A DNA stretch of 64,000 bases from Aradus depressus (taxonomy: Eukaryota > Arthropoda > Insecta > Hemiptera > Aradidae): NCBI GenBank assembly GCA_963662175.1, contig OY759220.1, positions 46,844,136 to 46,908,135 of the forward strand, given 5' to 3'. Both the position numbers and the translations under genes were made by a program. Positions 21,331-31,500 of the stretch are shown here, piece by piece. Every line of letters begins with the position of its first letter. Position 1 is the first letter of the stretch. Below the pieces are notes generated by a model. It saw only the letters and a program-made list of their open reading frames with translations, was not told the DNA's origin and made no database searches.

Positions 21331-21845
21331 TCATAGGAGGCCTCTCCCTTGGCTACGCTACTTCCTAACATCCTCAGGTCTATTTCTCGCTTTGTACTTC
21401 TCAATGTAAAAACTGTTGAATTCCAAACTACGTATTCTTCTGCGATGATCCATGAGTATTCCTTTTTTTTTTTTTTTAATGTCTTCCTTTTCTTGTTTAT
21501 TCTTTACTCTTTTTTCTTCCTCTTGGAAACAAGAAGAGACAAAAGGACGGTGTCGAAGAGAATCCAATAAATTATAACGTTTTAAGAAGTGCGAGGAGAT
21601 GAGGGGGAGGTGTGGGCTGATTGGGAATGCACGGCGGGTCGCGGTCGACTAAAAACAGTCGCTCGACTAATGGGTCGGTGGCGAGTTTTTGTCGTCCGTC
21701 CGTCTGTCATCCCCTGCTCTTTCGCAGACAGTTATGGCACTCCCGACGATAAATGACATTATTTTCATTGTCTTTCCTCCCCATCAAACTCTTCAAACAA
21801 CACTCATACAAGAAAAAAACTAAATATAAAAAAAACGTCGTCGTT
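21331..21845. other. Unassigned
   Basis: T-rich and mixed DNA, no gene recognised. The minus and plus frames over 21349-21570 are mutual shadows of a T/A-rich segment. Confidence 0.35.
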
Positions 21846-21922
21846 GAATCATTTCCAATGTACTTCCCCAGTGGATATTATTCTACTAAGTTTTCTCTCT
21901 CCCTCTCGTAGTAGCCGGTTTG
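21846..21922 (+). repeat. R1 start fragment
   Basis: TCATTTCCAATGTACTTCCC, CTACTAAGTTTTCTCTCTCC. It ends against a short SINE-T remnant; R1 resumes at about 22225. Confidence 0.6.
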
Positions 21923-21924
21923 TC

Positions 21925-21958
21925 TTCGTAGTTGAAGCCCGGGCATGAGGCATAAAAA
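21925..21958 (+). mobile_element. SINE-T 3' remnant
   Basis: TCGTAGTTGAAGCCCGGGCA followed by TGAGGCATAAAA, the last part of SINE-T before the tail. Confidence 0.6.
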
Positions 21959-22224
21959 CATATCCAGTTTTTTTAATGATTTAGGCCACTGAACATTGAA
22001 TACTAAAACTAACTGTTAATCTTGTAAACGTTTTCTTTATGATAAGTTCATGGAATTGTAAACATGATACCACTTCAAAGAATTTATGACGTAAACATGG
22101 AAGAAAGGATGTTTACAAAATTACCTGTTGTACTTGATCAGCTATTTTCAGTCTAGTTGTATTTTCTCCATAGTATTTTGTATAAATATATAGACTTATA
22201 AACATCTATAAGTGTTAACATCTT

Positions 22225-22350
22225 GTTATTATGTCAATATACTCATTCTAGAGAGAATTATCCTCTTCACAGACACACAGAATTTTCCTTTTTCATTTTT
22301 GGACATGGGGGTGTAAAAACTCAAAACTGAATTTTCGACCAATTACATCA
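22225..22350 (+). repeat. R1 terminal segment
   Basis: GTCAATATACTCATTCTAG, CACAGACACACAGAATTTTC, ATTTTTGGACATGGGGG and CGACCAATTACATCAG, a forward R1 terminus. Confidence 0.65.
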
Positions 22351-22645
22351 GAACTCCACTCTTCCGGAATCCACTTAACCGGAACTTCAATTAGCCGGAT
22401 CTCTCTAAGTGACTTTTTAAAAGGAATTTTCGTAACCAACCAAAGTTCTCTTCTTTTTCATTAGAATTGTATATTTATTATTTTATTCAAATAACAAATA
22501 ATTTTTGCTCGTTTGTTTATTTTAATGACTCATCATGCCAGGGCTTTACAGTGACACTAGAGTCGGGGTGTTTCAGTCAGTTGCCTCAATTTTTCGGCGG
22601 CTTTTCCGATGACCTATGTGATCCGGTTAAGTGAACACTTGATTC
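22350..22645. mobile_element. pogo/Tigger-like MITE, decayed
   Basis: The left end CAGAACTCCACTCTTCCGG, with CTTAACCGGAACTTC, mirrors the right end CCGGTTAAGTGAACACTTG, ATTCAGTG. Stacked CCGGAA/CCGGTT motifs in terminal repeats are typical of Tigger/pogo elements. About 295 bp, no transposase. The terminal dinucleotide duplication TA is not clear, so the exact ends are uncertain. Confidence 0.5.
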
Positions 22646-23121
22646 AGTGTCACCTAGTTGCAGTTAAGGCTGCTGTTCCTAGAACGATCCCCGTTAGACC
22701 AGGCTAATCTCTATTTTAGCTCTAATTTTGCTTTTGGGTTACCTCCCGTTAGGTGCGCCCTGTTCCACAATACTCTCCCTCTTCCAGGTACTCCACCCTC
22801 CTGTTCTTCCTATCTCCTCTTCCCACCTCTTTAACTGCACATTGCTGGCTAATTAGCAACGTGGCAGCACCCTGGTCTTCTCTCGTTCTGCCCTTTGACA
22901 ATGACTCACCGTCAGAAACTTCACTCTCAGGTACCCCGCCATCACAAACAAAAGGGCATAAAGAAAATATTTATTTTCTTCAACTTCTTTGCCACAAAAT
23001 TTAAGGTTAAGGAATTAACGATGTCCTCTAATTAACGATGTCCTCTAATTAAAGGGACCGCAAAGATATTCCAAGAAAATTAAAATAGCTTCAATGGAAG
23101 GATTCTTCACTTATATTTAAC
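22646..23121. other. Unassigned; 20-bp duplication
   Basis: Contains an ATTAACGATGTCCTCTA unit twice at about 23016-23052. Otherwise no recognised feature. Confidence 0.35.
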
Positions 23122-23155
23122 TAGCAGTTTACCCGGCGTTGCCACCTCCGCTCTC
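23122..23155 (-). repeat. RTE-like terminal motif
   Basis: ACTAGCAGTTTACCCGGCGT and TGCC, the reverse of GGCAACGCCGGGTA...CTAGT. This motif recurs at 14307, 46407 and 51000 and is widespread at the ends of retroelement-derived repeats in arthropods. Confidence 0.5.
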
Positions 23156-23940
23156 ACCACCTCACACCCCTCCCTTCCCCCACCCCAGCCACCCCCTTAG
23201 AGTTGCATTTTAATTCTTGTGTTCCTTCTATGGGCTTCTTGTTGGTTGAATTCTTCCGGAGATATGTTATTTCCGAAGATATTTACAGAGATTCTTGTTT
23301 GGGAAAATAAATTTTCTGGAAACCGAGAAAGATTTGTTGCATAATTTATTAAAATCAACTTTTTTATGTCAAATTTTGGCTTGGATGGCCGCTTTCGACC
23401 GGCTATTAACCTCAATTCTAAGCAGTCTTGGTCTTGCGTTTGCGCATCACTAGTGGTAGGTACCATCTTATATTATCACAACACTTAGCCATCCTAGACT
23501 TTCTTCTAGATATATCGCTGTCGGTAAATAGAGTTCTTTGTCATATCCATAAACGGAACATCTTACCGGCTGATTGCACAGTGTCAGAAAGCCATTTTGT
23601 CTCAAGGCAAACATCCCACTGATCAAAGTCGTGTCTTTCAAGATAATCACCTTTTTGACAAAAAAAACATAAAACGAAAAACTCGCTGTCCACTGATGAT
23701 TAATAAAAAATGTATGAGGGCCCATTTTAGAGGAATGAGTCAGTTTTGTTTCTGGTAAGGGGGGGTGTGATTGAGAATGGGGCAGTGTCTAATGTCGTCA
23801 TGACTACCTTATGTTTACTCTATGGGATAATTTTGACGTTGTTTAATCTCTATTACCCCCACCACCTCCATCTCCACCTCCGCCAGCAGAGAAATGGGAG
23901 GGGGGGGGGGGGGGGGGGGGGAGTGTTATAAAAAAGACAG

Positions 23941-23974
<34 letters not shown>

Positions 23975-24224
23975 ACTGTTTGTCCTCCAATTAGCAGCTT
24001 GCATTGTTTGTCTCTTTTGTTTGTCTCGCCGCGTTGTCTTAGCGACATCCGCTTCTACTTTTTTTTTTTGGTTTCTGTTCCGAAATTATAGGTTAGGCGT
24101 CAACATGTCCTTTCTGGGAGACAAAATGAATCTGAATTTTGACTAGTATCAGGGATCAATCTAGATTATCTAGGAGGTTGGCCAGCTGATACATCCTATA
24201 GAGGTGGCCAACATGTAGTCGAAT
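23156..24224. other. Unassigned; G22 and C29 tracts
   Basis: G22 at 23900-23921 and C29 at 23944-23972 lie 22 bp apart and could pair as a G:C stem. No gene recognised. Confidence 0.45.
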
Positions 24225-24275
24225 CAACATCCAATACCTGACCGATAACACAACTCCCCCTACACTTCGTAGATA
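24225..24275 (+). repeat. R1 terminal fragment
   Basis: TCAACATCCAATACCTGACC, GATAACACAACTCCCCCTAC, ACTTCGTAGA, a diverged forward R1 terminus. Confidence 0.5.
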
Positions 24276-24344
24276 CATCGAAATTCTTCATCCTGTTATC
24301 ACTAGATTTTGCGATACCCCTTCGATATTTCGAAGGTTGGCGTG

Positions 24345-24446
24345 AGTTTGGATTCCCACTGTAGAGTCGGGCTCATGTCCACCAGAGCGACGAAAGAGCG
24401 CTCTGTTAGTAGTCTTGTAGATAAAGTCCGGGCATGAGTCACATTA
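24345..24446 (+). mobile_element. SINE-T 3' fragment
   Basis: ATTCCCACTGTAGAGTCGGG, CTCATGTCCACCAGAGCGAC, AGAGCGCTCTG, GTCCGGGCATGAGTCA. Head, core and tail absent. Confidence 0.8.
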
Positions 24447-24534
24447 ACTAACTTACAAGTTTTGAAATAATTTTTACACTTTATTTAATTTGTTTTTAAA
24501 ATGTATCTTTTACTTTTCCAGCTATGAATAAAAA

Positions 24535-24655
24535 TTCGATATCGTGTTTTACCTGAATTTCCGATCCTCTAAACCAGAAATTTAAAAAAAAAAATTAAAA
24601 GTACCCACTTCTTGTCTCCATCATGTGTCTGTGAGCACGCTAACTCCCGACGAAT
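24535..24655 (-). repeat. R1 reverse terminal segment
   Basis: CCTGAATTTCCGATCCTCTA, TGTGTCTGTGAGCACGCTAA, CTCCCGACGAATAC, the reverse R1 terminus plus the start of a module. Confidence 0.6.
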
Positions 24656-25354
24656 ACTTGATTGCGGACGGGAGAACTAATGTATTTGCAGCAGGAATGT
24701 GGCCAACCCGCGGCCCGCCTTGAATAATATGTTTTTGCACAATGTGCAATTACACGCATTGAGATCGACTTGCGAAAGCTAAGTGAAAGAGTTGAGAAAC
24801 AAATATCTCACAAATTAAATATTATTCGACCATATCATTATTATATTATCTATGTTTATATGTATGAATAATAATAATAATAATAATTCATTCTGTTCTA
24901 AATTTTCACTCTAAAAAATTTTTGTAGTGAGTCCAAATCTAATATGGGGATATATAATTTTATATGCGTCCCGCGGGATTATAATGCATTTCCAAAGTGG
25001 CCCGCAAGATCATTTGGGTTGGCCACCCCTGATCTACAGCGAGGCTGCTCACCCCATCCAAGTCCTTAAGTCACTTCCTATGAGCTTAGATGTAAAATGT
25101 TTAATTCCCTTCCTTACAAGAAATAGTTACTCATAATGAGAAAGTACAGTTAGAGAAGATTATTGTCCTCCTTTCTCAACGTAAATCTCTCTCGTCATAA
25201 TTCGAATCAATTCGGGACGAATTATAGACTATTTCCGTTATCTTTTCTTTAGAGAATTGTTCTTCAGTTCCTTCCCTTTATTGGATAGCCAATGACGTAT
25301 GTAGTGATGGTTTGTTTGTCTTTAAGAATGAGGCTGTCATACTTACATATCTGT
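24656..25354. other. Unassigned; (AAT)n
   Basis: A (AAT)n microsatellite near 24867-24888. No gene recognised. Confidence 0.4.
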
Positions 25355-25445
25355 ACACACACAGCCAGGATTTTTATTTCCATTTTTGGTTACAGAGGTT
25401 CGGAAAACATGGAATTCCGGTGAAAAATCAATATCTAATTTTAAG
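25355..25445 (+). repeat. R1 forward terminal segment
   Basis: CACACACAGCCAGGATTTTT, TTCGGAAAACATGGAATTCC, GGTGAAAAATCAATATC. It meets a reverse R1 copy end to end. Confidence 0.7.
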
Positions 25446-25449
25446 TAAA

Positions 25450-25750
25450 AATGCCTGCCGATCTGTATATGTCTGTGAACTCGATAACTTCCGACTGGAT
25501 GAATATATCGACGCGAAACTTTATATGTATATCCAGAACAATATAAAAAACGACACCTATCAATTTTCAGCTCAATCGGTCAAAGGAAAAGGCGGGAAGG
25601 AGATGGGGTAGGGTTCAAGTCAAAAGCCGTAATAACTGCCGATGTAACGAATGTATCAAAAGGATTGGCCGAAGAGGTAAAGAGTTTAGAGAGAGAGAAA
25701 CCTTAGTTGATTTTAAATAATTAGAACTGGGGAAGTATATTTCCGGCGAA
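25450..25750 (-). repeat. R1 reverse copy
   Basis: TGTCTGTGAACTCGATAACT, GAATATATCGACGCGAAACT, GACACCTATCAATTTTCAGC, AATAACTGCCGATGTAACG and TGGGGAAGTATATTTCCGG. One module, lacking the middle of the longer form. Confidence 0.8.
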
Positions 25751-25751
25751 G

Positions 25752-26390
25752 TATAGCTGAAGTTATGTAATTTATCAGAAATTCGAAGCGAATTTTTCAA
25801 TGGAATTTCATGTTTTCCGACGTCTTGATTCCAAAACTGAAAAAAAGTTTGTCTGTGGGTATATGTAAAAATAATAACTTCCTAAATAAAATAAATGTAT
25901 TGACACGAAATTTCATAAGTAAATTCAAAACCCTATAAGGACACATATTAATTTCCAATGAAATCAGCCGAAGGGGAGGTGGGGGAGGGGGGGGGGGGTG
26001 ACAAGAGAGGGGCTCACTCAAAAATTCAAATAACTATCGATGTAATGAATCTATCGACAATAAATTTTATATTTAAATTGAAAACAGCACCTATTAATTT
26101 TCCACGAAGTAGGTCGAAGGGATGGGGGACCAGAGAAGGAGATCGGCTCACCCTAATAACTGCCGATGTAATGAATGTATCTACAGAAAATTTTGTATTA
26201 GGATTCTGAAGCCGCTATGGAAGTCATATAGAGTTTTAGCTCAAACGGTTTTATTCTGAAGCCGCTATGGAAGTCATATAGAGTTTTAGCCCAAACGGTC
26301 GATTGACTTTGGAGGAGAGCGAAAACGTAAATGATTAGTTCGTGCTGGGGAAGTACATAGCTGGTGATTCATCGACATATTTTTTTTACT
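25752..26390 (-). repeat. R1 reverse copy, best reference copy
   Basis: Nearly complete: starts GTATAGCTGAAGTTATGTAA, TTTCATGTTTTCCGACG, then three related modules, each with AATAACT-CCGATGTAATGAAT, an AAATTT-block, and a TTAATTTTC/CAGCCGAA block. It ends GAGAGCGAAAACGTAAATG, TTCGTGCTGGGGAAGTACAT and GTGATTCATCGACAT. A 50-bp direct duplication (26204-26303) and a G12 tract (25987-25998) are internal. It has no inverted termini and no coding frame. The open frames here simply read the modules. Confidence 0.85.
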
Positions 26391-26746
26391 AAATATGCCT
26401 CATCAGGACCTCACCAGTTTAAACCGAGTAACAGCCGAAATATGCCGAGAAGGCCGGTTAGGTGCTAACCTGTCCTAAGACAGACGTCACTCCTTCTGAC
26501 ATTACCTTCTGATCATTAACCGTAAATATTCTTTGCTTTTTGCTTAATCTCGATATCATAAATCGACTCCTTTTTTTTTTTCTTGTAGGTGGATGAAGTG
26601 GACTTACTTGCTAAATAAGTAGTGAAGAGGTATCATTCCGACAATATATTTTTTTTTACTCCAACTAGTTTCAGCAATTATCTGCCATTATCAGATGTTG
26701 AACCTAGTACAGGGAGAGTACAAAGAAGCTGCACCCTTGTCTTCAG
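26391..26746. other. Unassigned
   Basis: T-rich tracts near 26570 and 26650. A T-rich tract ending in TTGTAG at 26584-26589 precedes GTGGATGAAGTGGAC, but no exon partner is visible. Confidence 0.3.
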
Positions 26747-26966
26747 GACAAGTTGGGTCCTGACTGAGTCCTGCAAGATGAGTCCTGCAAGTTGGGTCCT
26801 GAATGAGTCCTGCAAGTTGGGTCCTGAATGAGTCCTGCAAGTTGGGTCCTGAATGAGTCCTGCAAGATGAGTCCTGCAAGTTGGGTCCTGAATGAGTCCT
26901 GCAAGTTGGGTCCTGAATGAGTCCTGCAAGATGAGTCCTACAAGTTGGGTCCTGAATGAGTCCTGA
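26747..26966 (+). repeat. 25-bp minisatellite with 14-bp half-units
   Basis: Units AGTTGGGTCCTGAATGAGTC plus CTGCA, interspersed with a shorter AGATGAGTCCTGCA unit. About eight main units. Open frames on both strands read the array. Confidence 0.9.
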
Positions 26967-27174
26967 CCACCTAATTATGGCAGATACTTTCTGAAACTAG
27001 TTGTGGAGTTAATAAAACATATATTGTTGCATTGATTCCTCTGTGTTGCTTATCTACTCCTTATTTGTTAATTTTTGTGATCTGTTCAAAGAGGGAATGA
27101 GTCTTTTGACAGACTGAGGCTGTTATGGAAAAGGTAGGGGCTAAGAATGGATGGTAATTGATGAAGACTCCTGT

Positions 27175-27352
27175 GTGGAGGTCTCCTGTATGTGTGTAGA
27201 GGAGAGGCCTCACTGGTGGGTGTGTAGAGGCCTCACTGGTGTGTGTGAGTAGAGGCCTCACTGGTGTGTGTGTAGAGGCCTCACTGGTGTGTGTGTGTGT
27301 GTAGAGACCTCACTGGTGTGTGTGTAGAGGCCTCACTGGTGTGTGTGTAGAA
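27175..27352 (+). repeat. 25-bp GT-rich minisatellite
   Basis: About seven units containing TAGAGGCCTCACTGGTGTGT with variable (GT)n spacers; one unit has GAGACCTC. Confidence 0.85.
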
Positions 27353-27389
27353 GGCTTCCTATGAAAATGTTCGGCTCTCATGTGATTGA

Positions 27390-27400
27390 TGGCTATATAA
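27390..27400 (+). promoter_or_regulatory. Possible TATA box
   Basis: GGCTATATAAACG matches a strong TATA consensus and lies upstream of the GC-normal segment at 27401-27711. No initiator can be fixed, so function is inferred only from position. Confidence 0.25.
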
Positions 27401-27655
27401 ACGCATAAAGCTCCTTCCCGCCAAAGTTCACCCAAGCTCCCAACATCTCTATACCAACAGCTGATCCATCACAACTCCCGCCAAATTGCCTCCTCTAAGA
27501 ACCTCTATCGGCCTCCCTTAACCCACACCGTTCGTCAGTCCATCTCACAAGGATGTTCCTGGAATATGGCTTCAGATCACTTCCAGTGCAATCCGGAAAC
27601 AGAGAAGAAGCAGATAGTCGTTTCTTCAAACGGATCGTGTTTCCTTTCACTTCCC
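27401..27655 (+). pseudogene. Possible reverse transcriptase relic
   Basis: Open for 85 codons between stops (TAA 27398, TAG 27656), without an initial ATG. The frame contains KNLYRPPLTHTVRQSISQGC then SWNMASDHF. An SQGC / WNMASD pair recalls the QGCPQGS...LWN segment of I/Jockey-type LINE reverse transcriptases, with the PQGS stretch missing. The match is weak. The overlapping frame 27553-27711 starts with ATG and codes 52 residues (MFLEYGFRSLPVQSGN...), also unrecognised. Confidence 0.2.
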
Positions 27656-27837
27656 TAGCTCTAGAAATTCAAGGTTTCTCCTCACCAACCTCCTCCTCAT
27701 TCCGAAAATGAAAACACAATTTCCTGTCTATCTGTGTGTGCGCGTAGCAACTTTACTTCTCAACGGAACTAATATTTGAATAAGGAAATGTGCCTCATTT
27801 TGATTTCCCAGCTCCACGAAGTATAGAGGGGTGTAAT

Positions 27838-27861
27838 CCCCCCCCCCTCCCCCCCCCCCCC
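27838..27861 (+). repeat. C10-T-C13 tract
   Basis: Two C-runs separated by T and one more base pattern, just before an R1 copy. It is in the position where other R1 copies also have C-runs. Confidence 0.8.
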
Positions 27862-27867
27862 TTCTTA

Positions 27868-28050
27868 TTCTGCTTAAAATCTCGTGTCCAATACATTCAT
27901 TACAACGGAAATTATCGTGTTCAACAGATACACATAGTCACACAAATAGATTTTTTGTTTCATTTATATAACCAAGAGGTCGGAAAACATTAAATTCTCT
28001 ATACCTCGATTCGAATTTTTGACAGATTACATACCTTCCCCTATACATAC
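27868..28050 (+). repeat. R1 forward terminal half
   Basis: AAATCTCGTGTCCAATACAT, TACAACGGAAATTATCGTG, GAGGTCGGAAAACATTAAAT, TTACATACCTTCCCCTATAC. Confidence 0.8.
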
Positions 28051-28064
28051 GCCAAAGTAAAATA

Positions 28065-28350
28065 TTCCTGTTTGTCTGTTCGTTAAAGACCGGTGGTTTT
28101 TGTGAACACTGTAGCTCCCGATAGAACGGATATATCACCTTGATATTTTACGTACGTATCCAAAACCTTAAGGAGCTTAACACAAAAACTCTAATAATGT
28201 AATGAACGTATCGATATGAAATTTAGTATGAGGATTTAGGAGTCCCTGTGCTAGTCAACTATTAATTTTTAGCCAAAAAGGAATTAGTTTTAGATGAAGA
28301 GCAAATCATTAATGGATTAATTCGTGCTGGGGATGTACAATGTCATGACT
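28065..28350 (-). repeat. R1 reverse copy
   Basis: GTGAACACTGTAGCTCCCGA, TAATGAACGTATCGATATGA, TTTAGTATGAGGATTTAGGA, TTCGTGCTGGGGATGTACA. It faces the forward copy ending at 28050, tail to tail. Confidence 0.8.
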
Positions 28351-28824
28351 TTTTAAAAATATAATTTCTGTAAATAATCAATTGTGAATGAAGCACTTAT
28401 AAGCCCCCAATACGAACATCTATCGGACACAATACAATAGGTGCTTACATTGTGTGGGTGTCACAGATTATTGTATTTATGTTTCGTTTCACTTGTCACT
28501 CTAAATGAGACGAACAACCTCCGAGTCACTTTTTTTCACGATTAATGGGCCTTTGATATTGTTGCATGTTTAATTTAACCAAACATGTTGCATGCGCGCT
28601 ATTTGGCAAGCAACTTTCGTGACGAATCCAAATTACATTTCACATATATCATATGTATTCTATATGTATTCTATCTTGGGAAACAAAAAAAAACTGTGTC
28701 GGATTTGACAGGCTTTTTCTTTTAACATAGAAAAAATATATTGGAAATTTCTTCTTATTGCATTCAGATGCACCTGTGTGCAGTTTGCGGACTTTCGCAT
28801 ATTAGGTATTCATTGTTTTTACTA

Positions 28825-29125
28825 AACGAAGTATACGGGAAGTTAGTATGTAATTGGTCATAAATTCCATATTGAGTTTTCACTGAAATTTTATGTTTTC
28901 CGATCTCCTAATTCCCAGAATGGAAATAAAAAGTCGGGTTCAGAAGTTACTAATTTGGCTGAAAGTCGATAAATAGTCGGGATCCTCACATTAAATGTCA
29001 CATTGATTCACATATATCAGTTATTAGGGATTGTGAGTTCTCTGATCCCCAACGTTTTGTCTCATTTTGCTGAACATTGATAGTTGTCGTCCTTATTGGC
29101 TTTTTGATTCACATATAAAAAACTA
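28825..29125. repeat. R1 chimera, reverse then forward
   Basis: 28825-28945 is a reverse terminus (AAGTATACGGGAAGTTAGTA, TTTTATGTTTTCCGATC). From 28946 forward modules appear (TAATTTGGCTGAAAGTCGAT, ATATATCAGTTATTAGGG, TAGTTGTCGTCCTTATTGG). The orientation switch suggests recombination between copies. Confidence 0.6.
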
Positions 29126-29319
29126 GCGCGAATTAATCCCGTAAGTTTTTGCTTTACTTATGGAACTAATTTAAGGCTTTGGTTGAAATTCAATAGATGT
29201 CTTACTTAGGTAGGGTTTCTTTCTGCCGATTTTGTTGAAATTCAATAATAGACAGGACTTTGGGAGGACGACACGTCAGTTCTCAGCGATATCGAGGGAA
29301 GGGTAGGGAATGGCTCATT

Positions 29320-29570
29320 TTAAAACCCTAACAACTACCAATGTAATGAATTTATCGATTTGTTGTATTGAATATTATTGTATAATTGAATATTAGCGCA
29401 AATTGTCGTCTGGTTTTGGAGGGGGGGGGGGGGGGGGCGAACAGTTAATTGATTAATTCCTTCGGTGGGAATACATTGTCGATGATTCATGAACGACTTT
29501 TTTGTATTTTTGGACCTCAATTTGTGACCTCTTACATAACTTCCCTTATACTTGGTATAGCTGGTCAAGT
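29320..29570. repeat. R1 reverse end and forward terminus
   Basis: 29320-29500 is reverse (ACCAATGTAATGAATTTATC, G17 at 29421-29437, TTCGGTGGGAATACATTG). 29505-29565 is a forward terminus (CTCTTACATAACTTCCC, TATACTTGGTATAGC). They share the boundary. Confidence 0.65.
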
Positions 29571-30497
29571 TGGATTATGGATCATTTGGTGGATTATCCA
29601 AACAGCGTTCTGTTAATTCACTTGGTTTGGCCTATTGCCTATTCAGACATGCTCGCTCAACTGCACAAGTTTCTCGTAAACGTCCGTTATGGAAGGGGGA
29701 TTTATAGCGAAGGGGGTTCTCAGTGATACTTACAAATAATTCGGACCTATCGCTGGGATCCACACATTATTTTGTGTCGATTCATTATATTGAGACTTGT
29801 CATTCTGAATGGGAGAATGGAAATAGTTTGGTTTTGGCATAGAACTCCAGATGTGGATTTCGGAAAATCTCCCCCTTTTAGTCTTTTGTCCAAACGACCG
29901 ATGAAGCAGCGAGCAGCAAGCAGCGAGCACCAAGCTGCCTGCCACCCTCCAACAGATGGCCTTAGTCATACTGATAATTAGAAGTAATTATAAGGGGTTG
30001 GTGGAGGGGGGGGGGGGGGGGGGGGGCTAGTTTGGGGGTGAGTCCGGTTTAACATAAAATCGATAAGTTCCCCCTTACTTCTTCAAGGGGTGGTGAGGGC
30101 TCTCCTGGAAAAAAAATCATCCTACCGCGCCCCCTACTTAAATCTTTCTTCAACCAAGGGCGTAGGAACTTGAGGGTAATGCGGTAATCACCCCAAACCA
30201 GAAGTCAAAACCACAAAGTAGGACTTGGCGAAATTAAATATGAAATAATGATCAATGCGTTTTATATTCGATCTTCGGTTAACAAAAACTGATAACATAA
30301 CACATTTACATTACATATATTTATTTAATGTAAATAGAGATGAAGTCTAAATATTGATTCAGAATTAAATGAATTTATGAAAATGAAAAAAAAAAAAGTC
30401 TGGAGCAAATGTTAAGTTGAAGGACTTTTATTGAAAATGATTTCCCTGTTTATGACTGATTTAGCTTCCTATCAGATCGGAAAATACAGTAACTGTA
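29571..30497. other. Unassigned; G21 tract
   Basis: No gene recognised. G21 at 30006-30026. The opposed open frames at 29730-29981 share one segment on both strands and have no family match. Confidence 0.4.
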
Positions 30498-30554
30498 AAA
30501 CTCAGTTCAGGAAGTGAAGTAGGTAACTGTTACTTGCCTTCCTGAACTGAGTTT
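30498..30554. other. 57-nt near-perfect hairpin
   Basis: A 17-bp perfect stem (AAACTCAGTTCAGGAAG / CTTCCTGAACTGAGTTT), a 2-base mismatch, 5 more pairs, and a 9-nt loop. Size resembles a short pre-miRNA, but it could be an inverted duplication. Confidence 0.8.
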
Positions 30555-30654
30555 CGACTTGGCTGAGTATATCCCCAAATCTTCATATATATATAATATA
30601 TATGAGATTCAACTATAGTTTTTAAGCTGGTTTCAAGCGCCCAGACATTTACCA

Positions 30655-30765
30655 AGGACCTGTTGTAATTTTCGGGAACAAGGGGACGGAAAACATTAAA
30701 TTGCAGCGAAATCTCAACATAGATTTTTTTTATCAATCGCATAACTTTCCTTGGGGAAGTAAAAA
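30655..30765 (+). repeat. R1 terminal fragment
   Basis: GGGACGGAAAACATTAAATT, GCGAAATCTCAACATAG, CGCATAACTTTCCTTGG. Confidence 0.65.
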
Positions 30766-31500
30766 TATACATTAAAAGAAAGGAAAGGCTTAAAGTTTTT
30801 AACTTTAACAAGCTCAAGAAGATTTTCAAGGAAAAGAAAACACAAAAAAAGGGAGCATAAAAAGATCCATTAAAAATTGACTCAAGAGGCTAATAAGAAG
30901 GCAGGGGCGTAGGCTAAGGAAGGAAGGGGGGGGTTTGTAATGAACAATTATTCTTGAGAAAACTGAAAGAGAAACAGGCGAGGGGAGGGCGGGAGAAGGG
31001 GGAGGAAATTTCAGAAGAGGGTTGGGGTAGGTGGGAGGGGGGTTAATATCTCCTTCCTTTCCATTCCTTTTCTGAATAATTACCACAACTTCTTTTTTTT
31101 TCTTCTTCGCCCCCCCCCCCCCCCCCCCCCCCCCTTCTGCCTAGAGCGGAGATCCCAAGAAGAAAAGGGGGTAGGGGGGAGGGGAGGTGCCCCCCCCCAC
31201 CCCAAGGTATGCAAAGGAGGGTTGGAGGGGATAGTGGTGGGGGAGGCTGGTGGTGGGGGGCCGGGCCCCCTCCCCACTCCTCAGTCTGCCCCCGGATCTC
31301 CCTTAGGCAGTATCGTAAGGCCCCACACTTTGCCAATCTCCCTCGTCACACGCACCCTACCTTACAAGTTTTTTTTATTTATATTTTTTTTAGTTTGCTT
31401 CATTTCATTTTTTGTACATAAAATTAAAAAAAAAAAAAACTATATTTTTGTTATCGAAAAAGTCGACGGAGTTTCTTGTAGAACGGGTTTCTAGTGTATG
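30766..31500. other. Unassigned purine- and C-rich block
   Basis: GC-skewed segment: G-rich 30900-31050, C25 at 31110-31134, and alternating G/C-rich DNA to 31300. GCAGGGGCGTAGGCTAAGG at 30901 resembles a hAT terminus, with no partner end found. Overlapping frames on both strands are composition artefacts. Confidence 0.4.

Noticed and set aside
31043..31494. Glycine/proline-rich frames on both strands
   Set aside because: Produced by G/C homopolymers; both strands open over the same tract.
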